DNA of 64,000 nucleotides, taken from NCBI GenBank assembly GCA_023653785.1, contig JAMKCH010079092.1, forward strand, positions 1 to 64,000. Direction: 5' to 3'. Origin of the DNA: Ophioderma brevispina. Its lineage: Eukaryota > Echinodermata > Ophiuroidea > Amphilepidida > Ophiodermatidae. The translations under genes were made by a program, and so were the position numbers. The notes under the pieces were generated by a model. That model ran no database searches and was not told where the DNA came from. It was given only the letters and a program-made list of their open reading frames with translations. Position 1 is the stretch's first letter; every line of letters starts with the position of its first letter. Below are positions 11,930 through 23,885 of this stretch, piece by piece.

Positions 11930-12190
11930 TTATTAATTGTTCACTAGATATCAATTGAGTAGAAAAAAGCTTATTCGCGAAGTTTGAGTTGATCCCGAAT
12001 CTTGCAGTTTTGTGTTTGAGCAATTACTTGTTTTCCCACGTCCCATAGACCACTGATGCGTGTATTTCCTTACGGACAGAAAATACAAACTTGTCGAATT
12101 TCTTACAGATACGATCGAATTTGGTCACTTAGATAGGTTATACGTGATTACTAAACGAATGGTTCAGATGATATAAAAAGTTTAAAATTT
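11930..12190 (+). repeat. Dispersed repeat, copy 1
   Basis: It aligns with 39590-39800 in the same orientation through blocks such as CGATCTTGCAGTTT-like, TTACTTGTTTT and GGTTCAGA. No coding potential is visible. The function and class are unknown. Confidence 0.6.
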
Positions 12191-12911
12191 TGAAAAGTTC
12201 TCCACTTTTTTAAGTCCGTGTGGATCACGAAATGCCGCTTTAACAATATTTCCTTTGTGGCAATGTTGCCCTATATTTGTCTCAGAAAATATAACAGCTC
12301 TCTAGCACCCATTCATATTTAATATAAATTAATTCTTACCAACGCTCTTATTTTTATAACCTGGTGGAAGTTAAAAAAGACACTAGATCTAAAAATCTGT
12401 CCTATTAGCGTAGGCCCATTTACAATATTACAGCTTTAGCGCCCTTCAATTGGCTAACAGTGAAATGAAAGGCCATAAAACGGCTGTCATATGAAAGCTC
12501 CCCTGCCACCATGATCCATACCAAGATCGACTACACTCGCCAATATCACCGGGTTTAAACCGATTAACGCTGCTACTTCATCAAAATCACTACATGTTGA
12601 ATATCGTCGACATGCTTCCAGTATGTAAACTGAAGCAGACGACGGCGCCTGATCGCCTCGAACTATAGGAATGATAACAAGAAGCCTTGATTTGAAGCAA
12701 GTATTGCATTTTACATGAGGAAAGAGTGGGAAAATTAAGTGGCAAAAAGGCGTTGCTATGACTAAACATTTATAATAACATTTTGAAAAGCTAGTCCCTA
12801 ATTTTGGGCAGTTTTCTCCACTTTTATATTCATCTCACCAAAAAGAGCCCCTGTTGGGATTGAAGTGCAGCACATACTGTTCCTTGTACCTTGTACCCGG
12901 AAACTTTGAGT
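12191..12911. other. Unassigned spacer
   Basis: I see no gene, tandem repeat or termini. Confidence 0.45.
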
Positions 12912-13825
12912 ACCATCCCTCCATTCTTCCCGTCGCTTTCCTTTCTTTTTTTTGCTTTTTTCCTCCCTATTCTTTCTTTCTTTTTTCCTATTCTTTCTTT
13001 CTTTTTTCCCTATTCTTTCTTTTTCCCTAGTCTTTCTTTTTTTCATTCCATTTCTTTCTTTTTTGTCCTATTCTTTCTCTTTTTTTCTATTTTTCTTTTT
13101 TCCTATTTTTTCTTTTTCCTTGATTCCTTTTCTTTTTTTCATTTCTTTCTTTTTTTTTTCCTTTCTTATTCTTTTCTTCTTCTTTCCTATTCTTTCCTTT
13201 TCGATTTTTGTTCTTATTCTTTTTCTTTTTCCTATTATTCCTTTTTTATTTTTTTTCTTTTCTTTCATTTTTCCTATTCTTATCTCTCTTTTTCTATTCT
13301 TTCTATTCTTTCTTCTTTTTCCTCCTATTTTTCTTTTTCTAATCTTTTCTTTTTTTTATTTTCAATTTTAAAAAACTTTTCTTTTTTCCTATTCCTTTCT
13401 TCTTTTCCTATTCTTTCTTTTTTCCCTCATTTCTCTTTTTCCTACTCTTTTTTTCTACTATTTTTTCCTTTTTCCTATTCTTCTTTTTTTCCTATTTCTT
13501 CTTTCTTTTTCCTATTCTTGTCTTTTTTTCCTATTCTTTCCTTTTTTCTTCTATTCTTTTTATTTTTCCTATTTTTTCCTATTCTTTCTTTCTTTTTTGC
13601 CTATTCGTTCTTTTTTTCCCTATTCTTCTTCTTTTTTTTTTCTTTTTTCCTATTCTTTTCCTTTTCTTTTTTAACTATTTTCTCCTATTCTTTCTTTTTT
13701 TTTTTTTCCTATTCTGTCTCTTTTTTTCCTCTCTTTCTTTCTTTCTTTTTTCCGTATTTCTTTCTTTTTTTTTTTTCTTTTTTTCCTTTCTTCTTTTTTT
13801 TTTCCTTTCCGTTCTTTCTTGTTAA
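12912..13825 (+). repeat. Long polypyrimidine tract, about 0.9 kb
   Basis: The + strand is almost pure C and T with rare A and G, built from degenerate copies of a unit of about 18-22 bp resembling TTTCTTTTTTCCTATTC. It generates a 342-codon frame of Phe, Ser, Leu and Tyr, which is an artefact of composition. Homopurine-homopyrimidine DNA of this length can in principle form triplex (H-DNA) structures. Confidence 0.95.
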
Positions 13826-15043
13826 ACAATCACTATTTTGGTCTACATTTAATTGGGTACCGCGTGGTATCTGTGAATCTAACTCTTTCCCATTATATCA
13901 ATTTATTATCTATCATTGAAATGCCAAATATATTTATTGAAATTTGATTTTCAACACAGTTAAAATTAAAACTTTACTTGAATTTTATCAAAACCCTAGC
14001 TGGGACCATACAAGATTTTAGTGCTTTGCCAGTTTTAGTGTACAGTGGCCTAAAATATAAAGATTTTAGTGCCCTTTTAAGCCCAGTGAACCTTACTTGG
14101 AAAATATCTTTATTTCAAATATATTTTGATGACTAAAGATTAATCAATTGACATTTAAATTCGGCTTGAACTGAGGTCATAAAATCTGTAGACTTAGTAG
14201 CAAGTATTTTTTTGGGTGCGATACTTAAAAATTGTACTTTTTAGTAGAGTGACCCCCACCCCCCCCCCATGGTCCCTGCGTCATTAATTTAAAAAAATTA
14301 CTGAAGATCTTCCCGAGTTTCCATTAGACCCCATGCCCCATGCCATTCAATAATGCAAACAATGCATCTGGCTACTGCACAAGTTACAACCAAACATATT
14401 TCCACCAATTATCCCCTCAAGTCACCAACGCATATTTTTCCATATATTGTGAATGGAAAAGAATCCTGACTCTAGTTTTGGTAGTCTACCATCACACCTA
14501 AAAGTGTTGTCGCAGAAGTTTGGACCGTCATTTAGACAAAACACAATGTACTGTACACATACCTGACAGTTGCATCGGCAGGTCACACATCTACACGGAC
14601 ACGGTGGCCCTCACACTTCACTCAGTTCATTTGTTCAAACAAATTAACTATAGAAACATTTTTGTCTTACCTCTGTTTGTCTTTAGGGAATCGAATGAAA
14701 TTAAGATTTGGTGAGTTTTTTTTGGGTTATTTGAGCAATTCACAGCTGCACACTAGACTTTCGATCTACTCGCCCTTGCTATCTGGGCCCGTATCTATAC
14801 AGATGTTGTCGTATTTAACTATACCTGACGCTTGGAGCGCCCTTCCCCCATGTAACATCCACGTCCGTTACACAACCAAAATATGGGGGAGTGTCCAATC
14901 TTGTGTTATAGATCATTTGCCTGCACATAACATATTTCAAATATGAACAACCATCTCCAATTATTGACTCTCTTTTTAATGATTCCCTTAGGGTTTCCCT
15001 CTCGGAACAGCAGTACGAAACAACTCTAAACACACACCAGCTA
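13826..15043. other. Unassigned spacer
   Basis: No gene is recognised. It contains a short C run near 14260 and AT-rich sequence. Confidence 0.45.
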
Positions 15044-15607
15044 CCCTGCAAAAACAGTGTTTAGAAACGTGGTAAATAGTGTTTAGGATTACATGTCAAA
15101 TCTCTAAACACCTAATGTCATAATCACCTAAACATGTTAGATTTTAAACATGTTTAGATATAGAGGTGTTTTAGTATTAAGGTGCTGTTTCCGATCGTCT
15201 GGACCGCCCCTCGCCCCTCCCCCCCCGATTTATCCGGAAGTAGATATCGTTTTGATATCAGAAAAAAACTTGCATTTTTCTCATGTCATCCTGAATTTGG
15301 AGCCCTCAAATCCATTTCATTCCCAAGATAGTAACAAAAAACTGCCGCTTTAGTGGTTAACCATATTACAAGTATTGAATATGGCTTTGCGATATGCATT
15401 ATTGCGTCTACCAGTCAAACCACAAATTTGTTTCCCACGGTTCTTGTTGGGGTGTATGTGCAAGTGCCGGGCTCGCATATCAAGTAAGAGAAACACAATA
15501 CACATAAATCGGAACAAGCACCTTTAAACATATTTTAAAATATTTAGAAACGTGGTGCAAAATAGTGTTTAAAAAGTGTTTAATTTGTAAGCACTGTTTT
15601 TGTAGGG
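15044..15607. mobile_element. Non-autonomous TIR element, 564 bp
   Basis: The termini CCCTGCAAAAACAGTG (left) and its inverse (right) match at 15 of 16 positions. Subterminal sequence TTTAGAAACGTGG occurs near both ends, in the same orientation. I could not find a convincing target duplication. Part of the interior (15180-15330) is a dispersed repeat also found at 18780-18925. Confidence 0.65.
15180..15330 (+). repeat. Dispersed repeat, copy 1
   Basis: It matches the reverse complement of 18780-18925 through blocks including TCCGATCGT, GATATCG.TTTTGATA and TCATCCTG. It is inside one TIR element here and inside the 5.2-kb element there, so it travels between element types. Confidence 0.65.
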
Positions 15608-17363
15608 GACACCACCATAAGGCGATAAAAAATGAAATCTGTAAAAAATGCATTTCTTCCACTCGAGTCGCTTGCGCTTTTATTCTCCCCCTAAAAAGAA
15701 ATAAATAAAATTAAAAAAATAAAAGCGGACGTACTTAACGTTCGACGTGTTCCTAATGAACTCTCACAAGGTGTGTTGGCAGTACATCCCAGGTCATAAT
15801 TTAATTACTTTCCTGACACATTCACTAGTATTTTTATGTTACATAAACTATATTCTTCAAAATAAGCTTTTGGGCCACCCTGATTTTTGACTAAAAATAT
15901 GGCGGCCAAAATACTAATTCTTGCTAAAAATTTGTGGAATTCACACAAAATCTCTCAATTGCCCGCTTTAATATACAAACACGTAGATCTTAAAATGACC
16001 GCCACAAACAATCACATTACCGTGATGTAACCGATGCATTGTTAACTCATTGTTGAGCTGTACAAGAAATCAAATATGCTATCACTTTTTCCTTAAAATG
16101 GCGACTAAAATGAATTCAAAATGGCTGACATTTGCGTTAACTACAACTACGGCGGTGCGGAAAGTATGAACGTGCATATTAAATTAGCTAGCCTAGTGAC
16201 TAGACAACTCTGTAGTCCAGTTTGTTTTTTTGTTTTGTTTTTTTGTTTTGTTTTTTTGTTTTTTTACTTTAATTTTTTCAATTGTGTGTGTGTGTTTTTT
16301 TTTACTTAACTTTTTCCCCAGTAGGCTTTTTCCCCAGTAGGCCTATCGCAAAGAGAAATGATAAAAAAGTAGCTGAGGGTAGAGGGCGCGATAACTACTA
16401 ACCGTTGAGAATTTCACTTTATCATGCAGGTCAATTGAGGGCGCGATAACTACTCCCCGTTAATTTTCACTTCACCATACGGGCGGGCATACTTCGTTCC
16501 GAGGGGAGTGGTCACTGAACTTTCGCGGTCACAAAACTTAGCGGGATCATAAAGGGAGCCATCTGTTGAATGATTAATATTTCGCATAAAAGCCGGTATG
16601 TGTAAACAGTGCCCTCTCTACATGAAGGTCCCTGCGCGTATCTTTTTGTGGTATAATGCCATTGTCATAAGGGATCTAGGCCTAATTAAGCTTAGTTACG
16701 GCGTGAATTGCGTCACAATATTAGAAATAGAAGAAAATGACAATAATAATAAATAAATGATGATAATACTGGGTTAAATAAGATGGGACAGCACACAAAA
16801 ATAAATTTAAAAAAATGCAAAAATCGACTATGGCATAGTCTAGCCTAGTGGCGTACGCGGCACCGTGGGAAAATGCTTGGTACTCGTCAGAGCCCATAAA
16901 GATTGTGTGTAAAAAAATTACCGATAGAAATGTTCAATTTTCACTAAAGGAGTTTGTACTTTAAAATCCAAGTCAAATCCAAAAAGTTTTAGTGTGGCCA
17001 CACTGAGCTTAAAGTTTTGTACATGATGTCAATGGGAGTTTGTATATTTTGGACAAAACACAGAAAAATGATGATCTTCATTCTTGATTTTGTCAGAAAT
17101 TCACAGAGAGGTACCGTTTAGGATAAGGCAAATAATTCCAGCCAAAGTCTTCCTCGATGGCAGAAAAGATTCTTTTTACTAAATTCATTTCAGTGGAGGG
17201 ATGTCAAAACACAGAATGGCCAAAACACGACCTACATACTTAGTGACTAAATGTTGGAGGACAGTGTATTGTCAGCATGAGGGGCGTTTGATGCACCCTA
17301 CTGTCCAGTATAGCTGTGCATGGACCGTGAAATTTTACAGATCGATCGAACCAACATTTCACT
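15608..17363. other. Unassigned spacer with minor repeats
   Basis: It includes a T/G low-complexity run at 16220-16310, an imperfect direct duplication of about 57 bp at 16382-16495 (shared block GAGGGCGCGATAACTACT), and TAGGCCTA at 16338 and 16677. No gene is recognised. Confidence 0.5.
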
Positions 17364-18094
17364 ATGGCACGCTCCACGTATCAAATCATGGCGAGTTTTC
17401 CCGCGAATGTCGAGTTTCACGCGCTGTGTATCGAGTTTTCCTCGCCATATGTCGAGTGTGCAGCCCGGGTGTGCAGCGTTATGTGTCGAGTTTACAGCGC
17501 TATCTGTCCAGTTTGCCCTATATACATCGAGTTTTGCTCTCTATATGGTGAGTTTGACATAAATCATGTCCAGTTTTCCTCATGTCCAGAAAAAAATCAT
17601 GCCGAGTTTCAAAATCTCGACAAGATTTTTTCTCAACATGAGGAAAACTCGACATGATTTTTTTTCTGGACATGAGGAAAACTGGACATGATTTACGTCA
17701 AACTCACCATATAGAGAGCAAAACTCGACGTATAGAGGGCAAACTGGACAGATAGCGCTGTAAACTCGACATATAACGCTGCACACTCGACATGAGCAAA
17801 CTCGAGTTTGCTCATGTTGAGAAAAAAATCATGTCGAGTTTGCTCATGTTGAGAAAAAAATCATGTCCAGTTTGCACATGTTGAAAAAATCATGTCCAGT
17901 TTTTTAAAACTCGGCATGATTTATTCTGGACATGATTTATTCTGGACAAGATTTATGAAACTCGGCACATAGAGTTCAAACTGGATAGGCAGCGCTGTAA
18001 ACTCGATATATAGCGGGGTAAACTCGATATACAGCGCATGAAACTCGACATGCGAGGGAAAACTCGCCATGATTTGATACGTGGAGCGTGCCAT
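17364..18094. mobile_element. Foldback (TU-like) transposon with 8-bp TSD and phased 21-bp motif
   Basis: A 731-bp element has ends that are perfect inverted copies for 38 bp, beginning ATGGCACGCTCCACG, with homology continuing much deeper into both arms. It is flanked by the perfect 8-bp direct repeat ATTTCACT at 17356-17363 and 18095-18102. Both arms consist of a motif of the form TGTCGAGTTT (variants TGTCCAGTTT, TATCGAGTTT) recurring mostly every 20-21 bp; in the left arm the CGAG/CCAG core falls at 17392, 17411, 17432, 17453, 17487, 17508, 17528, 17549 and 17570, and the right arm mirrors the 19-21-21 spacing. The middle holds further inverted copies of the same array. No transposase is present, so it must have moved in trans. 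From established knowledge, sea-urchin TU elements are foldback transposons with inverted repeats made of short tandem repeats; relationship to them is inferred from architecture only. Confidence 0.93.
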
Positions 18095-18779
18095 ATTTCA
18101 CTTTTACGCACATCAAGTTGGGCTATACGCTACGTTGGCTTTCCACGCCCTGAATCCTATAGAGACGAATTAAATTGACGGCAACGCTGGACCAACGAAC
18201 AAAGTACTGTCCGGCAGTATGCGTGAGTACCTGCAGGGCCATTTTGTGCTTTTAAAATTCGCGCTCAATCAGGCGGTGATAAGGCCTTTTGAATGCTGTA
18301 ACTGTATGGGCAATATTCGTCGCATCTCTGACATGCAGGCAGTAGATCAGAGGCTTAGTACAGGGGTCATTTGGGGCAATTCTTTGACCGTGGAGAGCAG
18401 AGCAACTGTTTTCTCAATGGATTTTGTCTTCTTTGATGGAACAAAATAAAAAATTTTAGCGGGGGTGCCCCTCGTCAACAAAGGGTGGGCGGAACCGCGA
18501 GAGCCCAAAATTCCACACAATGACCGCCATGCGTACATTTTTGGAAAGATCTATAGTGAAAGGTTTTTGTCCTCCTAGCTTATCACAATAATGGTATTAA
18601 GAGTTGGGGTTTTGAAGGGTCCAGGAATCATTTTTCGATGTGGTTTTTTAAATTTTGAATTCCTCCCTTGACCTCCAAAATTCAAAAATGGCCGCCCCAA
18701 AAATTCACCACCATACACAATTTAAGCTCTATCCAAACTTTTTCCAAGCAGAATGTTTATGGCCGTTTTTTTATAAATC

Positions 18780-18925
18780 CTTAAATGAAAAGGATTTTGA
18801 AGGGCTCAAATTTCCCAGGATGACAATGAGAACAATACGGCATTTTATTCTGGTATCAAAATCGATATACTTTTTCCGCATTAAATCGGGGTGGTCCAAA
18901 GAACGATCGGAACAACGCACCTGTC
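18780..18925 (-). repeat. Dispersed repeat, copy 2
   Basis: This is the inverse-orientation copy of 15180-15330, located just inside the left terminal repeat of the 5.2-kb element. Confidence 0.65.
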
Positions 18926-19157
18926 ATGTTACATCTCCAGTAGAGTTTTTTTCTAATTGACTGGTTTTTTTTTCAGGTTTGCTTGTAGATAAATAGTAGC
19001 ATCAACAGTCACTAACAGAGAACTGCAAGGCCTTGTTAAAGATAGCAACTATGTAACCCAATATATCATATTAAACTAGTGAACATGTTATAATGATGGG
19101 TGTTTTTTAAAATGTTGCAAGCAATGTTGCCCATATTGAACTATCAACGAAGGTCAA

Positions 19158-20335
19158 ATGGAGAATACTCGAAGTTTAAAGCCAAAGAACTGCGTCATGA
19201 CTGCCGAATTTGGTGTGTGTACACAGCCCCCTGAAAATGACCTAGAGGTCATTGTACATGCACTGGCAGTCTATCATATCATATCATCTGCAAAAATTGA
19301 AGCTGAAGCAAAGCGCAACAAACGTTACAGAAGAAAGAGCAATTCCCCATCTTCCCAACGAGAGTCAACGTCAGAAAAATGTGATCATGGGTCAATGATA
19401 TTCAGCACCCAGCTTTCTGCGTTTCGTCCTGTATGCGTGCCTCTTACCATGATACAATAGTGCGGTTTTTTGGCATGGAGGGTGGAGATTTAAACCACCC
19501 TGTTAAAACATGTAAGTTGATCAGAATCCAAACACTGCAGTCTGGAGCGCCTTTCAAACGACACATAGTTTTCTGGTTAAGATTATGAGCGCGGAATCGC
19601 CTCTCAAGACGTCTGGTTGATCGACGTCAGCACTATACATCCTTTTGCATCAGATTCATAATATTCGTCGCTCATTTTGGCTTAAACACGTAAAATCACA
19701 ACTTCCAACATCAAGCCAAATTGATGCAATGCACCTCCAGGACGTCTCTGTTTGAAGGCTAAGAGTTTAGATTTGTTCTTCAGACATGTTGATGTCAGTA
19801 TCTTCAATGAACATGAAAAATTCGGTCACTTCCATCACTCTTGACGGACTACAAATGCATTGTTGGCGACTATGGCTATCCAATGTAAAATCATCATATC
19901 TAAAGGAGCTACTGATTAACGAGTATCACGAAAAAAAATGGCTTCAAGGAAAGAACAGAGATGAATAAGAGTGAGTGGGTCTATGATGTTCAAGATGGTG
20001 GTGACTATATTGAGGCTGCTATCTCCTCACTAGGCCTTAGTGATGAGCAGCTACTGCAGAACATTGCTCCACGGCTGTCAAGGACACGTCCCATGGCCGC
20101 CTCGTGTGGACAACTTCGAAGAGTGTGAAGAGGTGTGTAAGTTGCTACTGCAGCTGTTGACCTGGCTTAAGCAGTCCAAAAGAAAAACTCCAGATCTCAG
20201 CCCCACTACACTCAGTCTAGCCTCCATGATGACCTACTACATTACTGGGCAGCGTACAACCAGTGTTATCATTTTCAGCAAAAAAAAATTGTGTCCATAC
20301 TCAATTGTACGGTCACATGAAGGTTCTACCTAAGA
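19158..20335 (+). pseudogene. Decayed coding region of the 5.2-kb element, unknown family
   Basis: Three coding-like stretches on the + strand lie in this interval in different frames: 19158-19460 (100 codons, with a basic Lys/Arg-rich stretch), about 19780-19968, and 19970-20333. The last has a protein-like composition, including a hydrophobic helix-like segment and the stretch LSLASMMTYYITGQRT. Stops and frameshifts separate them. I cannot assign a family with confidence and do not see a DDE triad. Position inside paired terminal repeats makes a transposon-encoded protein the best guess. It could also be chance frames. Confidence 0.3.
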
Positions 20336-20629
20336 GTCAGATTCAGATGAGGAGTAGAAGTTCATCAATTATAAGTTGCTTTTAGTTGATGGTAACCTCA
20401 TCCTTGGAACTTAGAGCCACACAGGACTCCATTGTAAATGATAATATTAATGACATTACTTGTGTCATTTTGGTGGCCATTTTGGATATGTATAAAATCA
20501 TCAGAATGTCTATAAGATTCACTCAAAATTGAATCATATTAACTGCTAAAACATCTCAAGTACATTACATATACACAAAAATTGTATGTGCTTCATAATG
20601 GGATATGCATATATAATAATTTTAATTAA

Positions 20630-21000
20630 TTTTAATAATTTTAACATTTGTAATGCGCCTTTTTCCCGAAAGTTACAAAGCGCAGTAACAACGACAGAGA
20701 CAACGCAACCTTACTACGGCAGCAGCTAATCAGCGACAGGTTACTACATCTAGACATTGACGAAACACACACAATGGGAACACAGAGAGCTTTTCATGGT
20801 TTCATTGCCCATAATCAAATAAACCATGAGGAGAGTTGGCAATTCTGGTTTAATCAATAGTTCCTCTACAAACTAAATGCAGAATTGAGTATGCGTCTAG
20901 AATAAATCCAGCAAGTAACGTCCCACCGAGATTTGAAACCGGGTGTAAGATAGAAATGAGGTCCCCCATTGAGAGAGGGTCCTGGCTACCATAGCAACAT
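20630..21000 (-). mobile_element. tRNA-derived SINE, minus strand
   Basis: Read on the minus strand, the head (about 20990 downward) contains a B-box-like GGTTTCAAATCTC preceded by an A-box-like region, then TGCTGGATTTATTC, a block also present in the SINE at 44755-45164. The tail reads GCGCTTTGTAACTTTCGGGA followed by AAAAGGCGC and an AT-rich run, a 3' end type shared by many invertebrate SINEs and their partner LINEs. It lies inside the 5.2-kb element. Confidence 0.7.
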
Positions 21001-21179
21001 GTACGGAATAAACGTGGACGCTGTAGACGAGGCCATGTGGGTACGTGCTGAAACAAATGAGGCATACAGCACTCAATGGAGAAAGAGAACACAAAAAGAC
21101 AGATGCGTGGTAGGACACTCAGTCACAAGGACAATGTATAGTATATGACACAGGGACCATTGTTAGTCAGGAAGCCATG

Positions 21180-22450
21180 GTTCCCAACTTAGGCCACTGA
21201 CCGTACAAATTTAGTATGGACACACTTTTCTGCTGAAAATGATGATAAGGGTGTAGATAAAAAAAAAAAAAAAAAAAAAATTAGGAATCTGACGGGTGCC
21301 AGGGCATCCGTGAGGATTTTGAGAAATCCAAGATGGCGTAGCCATACATGTAGTAGCATTCAACCCTATTTATCAAACTATGGAGTTACTAGATATGACT
21401 ATAGGACCCAATGAACAAATACGTGGCACTTGTAACTGGTCATCTCAAAATCACAAAGGAAGCCAAATCTAATAATTTTAAAATATGACATATAACAGCA
21501 AAGAACCGCGATTATATAACAAATAAACATGAAGTATTTAGATTATGTTGTTAGACACAATAAATGTATTTCTAATACTTTTAAAGTTTGTAACATGACG
21601 TCAATCAACTATGGCAGCAAAATGTGAAATATCTTCAAAAATAAAACCCTTGGACACACATGTCTAAATATTACATTCAAGTATAAATATGTGTCAAGGA
21701 AACAATTAGAAATGTACCTATTATATGATCATAACCAAGTGATACCAGGTAACAGGATGGTCTATAAAAATGGGTCAAATTATAAATTGAGTGCAATTAT
21801 ATGTGAAAAAAATAGAATTCTTATGGTAATTTTTGACAACTTTGCACCATCTTAGTTATTTCGATTTTGGCGCATTTAAAACAAATTGAAATGTATGTTG
21901 TACAGTGGTTAGGATCAAAGGTAAATTTCTAATGTCATGACACATTGACTTCGATTGGAAGGCTGTAATACTATAAATTTGTGCAAGTATTTGAAGATGT
22001 TCCCGTTTGGGATGCCATATGATTGACGTCAGTACAATTTTTTAAAAGGTATCCGAACTAAAGACATTTATTGTGTCTAGCAAATAACCTGAAGTACTTC
22101 TCGTTCTACTTTATCGCATATATTTGTTGTTATATGGCATATTTTAAAAAATTATTGATTTGGCTTCCATTTTGAATTTGAAGATGACTTAATGTTACAA
22201 GTGCCATAAACTTGCCATTGGATCCTATAGTCTATCTAGTAACTCCCCATATTTGATAATTAGGGTTGAATAGATTAAGGTATCATTATGGACGGACCCG
22301 CATCTTGGATTTCTCAAAATGCTCAGGGTGGCCCAGGTGGCACGGAGATTCTTCTTTCTAACACACACTAATCTATCATTTTGCAGCAAAAATGTCCCGA
22401 TACTAAACTTTACGGTCAAATGAAGTTTACCGCTATTGGGTCCAAGAGGC
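21180..22450. repeat. 1.3-kb palindromic (inverted-repeat) element
   Basis: Bases about 21180-21640 recur in inverse orientation at about 22010-22450. Shared blocks include TTTAGTAT, GAGAAATCCAAGATG, ACTATAGGA, TTACAAGTGCCA-like, AGCCAAATC and ATTGACGTCA-like, and the centre lies near 21800. A run of about 20 A (around 21260) interrupts the left arm. No coding capacity is seen. It is nested in the 5.2-kb element, as a later insertion or its own foldback centre. Confidence 0.75.
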
Positions 22451-23364
22451 CAAAATCTCAACCGCTAGACAACGCCATTCTCCATATATGCGTTAATATT
22501 AAGTATTGTTAACAATACTAGTGTTATTTCGGCCAGCCATCTTTGGATTGCAAACAAACGGAAAATTGTAATAGATTATGGATTAAAATTGGATACCTTG
22601 GCCTAAAACATATTACTTACCACTTAGTCTAAACAGTTCTGTTTGAAAAGCTTTTTTGCTAGGGGCAAATTTTGGGTAATGGTGGGGATTTTGCGGCAAT
22701 TTGGAATTTTAGAGTGGAAGGACGGCAGCAAATATTTAACCCTCGTTCGTTTACAAGCTTTTTTGTAAAACGGTTTACCAAAGGGGGGTAGTTACCCCTC
22801 GTACAATTGTGATAAGCACCCGATGCTTATATTTTTGATACCAATGGAAGCTAGGTCCTACTCTTTCAATTGTACCAAAAGTAAGTCACCAACATAACGT
22901 AGTATGGCGTCACAAGATCGTCATCAGTCCGCGAGTCGGCAAAATGACATTCAACCGAAAATAGGCACGAATTCCAATTTTGCGCTAAGAAACGCAGAAA
23001 ATGGATTTTCCTGCGGTTGCAGCTCTTAATGATGGGCATTTGGCTATAGGTTTACATAAAAATCGAGTTTTTAGAGCCATACTGTGCATCATATTTTCAA
23101 AAGCTCCTTGGGTGGCAACCACCCCACCCTTCGACTTTGACGGCATACCCTAACACAGGTGAGGTGCTTCCTTCAATTTTTTTCGCGGAAAATGACGGGA
23201 AAGGTGAGAGAACGATTAGCTAGAAGCTTTTTACGAAAGTTTCTAGCATTTTAGCGCACGGAGCGAAAGTTCATAGGGGACCCCGTTGGTTTAAGAACGA
23301 GGGGTTTTAAACAACGTCAGAAATGAATCATTGACCCCAAAACCCCTTAAGACCATATTTTTGA
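22451..23364. other. Unassigned interior of the 5.2-kb element
   Basis: No gene or further repeat pair is recognised, apart from the shared ATACCAATGGAAG block near 22837. Confidence 0.4.
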
Positions 23365-23715
23365 TTCAGCCTAGTAAGTCAAAAATTCAAATGAGATTTC
23401 CAAAATTGCCGATGGCGGCCATTTGATATTTGGGCTCACACAGTTCCGCCCAGCCCTTGCGAGGGGCACCCCCGTGAAATTTGTATTTCTCCATAAAAAA
23501 AACATCCACTGAGAAACAGTGCTCTGATCTCAACGGCACGGAATGGCCTCAAAGACCCTACTAAAACTTTGTGTTTGTAAACATTGATGTTCACCTCATC
23601 TCAGTACAGCCGAAGAGGGGGTCAAAGGGAGTAATTGACCCCGGGCCAGGAGTCCTAGGGGCCGCGGGGTTCCTGGGGCCCCGTTAAATAAAGGTTTAGC
23701 CCTTGCGGTTGTGAC

Positions 23716-23792
23716 AAAAGTCAGAGAGGGAGAAAAAGTGAGAGATAGGAATGGAGAAAGAGAAAGAGGTGGAGAGAGAGCGAGAGGAGCGC
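23716..23792 (+). repeat. Purine-rich GA tract
   Basis: This is a degenerate GA/GAAA-rich simple sequence of about 75 bp, just outside the right terminal repeat of the 5.2-kb element. Confidence 0.85.
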
Positions 23793-23885
23793 ATTGGCGG
23801 ATACAGGGGGTCCGTTTCCTCGTCCTGCGACAATGATATCTACTTGCGTTGAGAAAATACTCTGTAACCGACGAAATTTCCGGTT

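Larger units (their letters stand above)
18355..23564. mobile_element. 5.2-kb element with long terminal inverted repeats
   Basis: Bases 18355-18575 recur in inverse orientation at about 23365-23564. Matching blocks run from the tip inward: TTAGTA...GGGTC, GAGAGCAGAGCA-like, GTGGGCGGAAC, GAGCCCAAA, ATGGCCGCCAT-like and TTTTGGAAA. The outer part of the same terminal repeat also forms the ends of the palindrome at 28097-28955. The interior contains a decayed coding region (19158-20335), a SINE and a 1.3-kb inverted repeat, so it may be a degraded autonomous copy of the family. No clear target duplication was found, so the two arms could also belong to two separate short copies. Confidence 0.55.

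Noticed and set aside
12891..13919. 342-codon open frame, the longest in the window
   Set aside because: It is a translation of the polypyrimidine tract (Phe/Ser/Leu/Tyr only) and also opens in other frames.
17201..17786. Frames of 70-116 codons with repeated CRVYSAICPV-type peptides
   Set aside because: The peptide repeats are the 21-bp foldback motif translated; all three frames are open because the unit length is a multiple of three and lacks stops.
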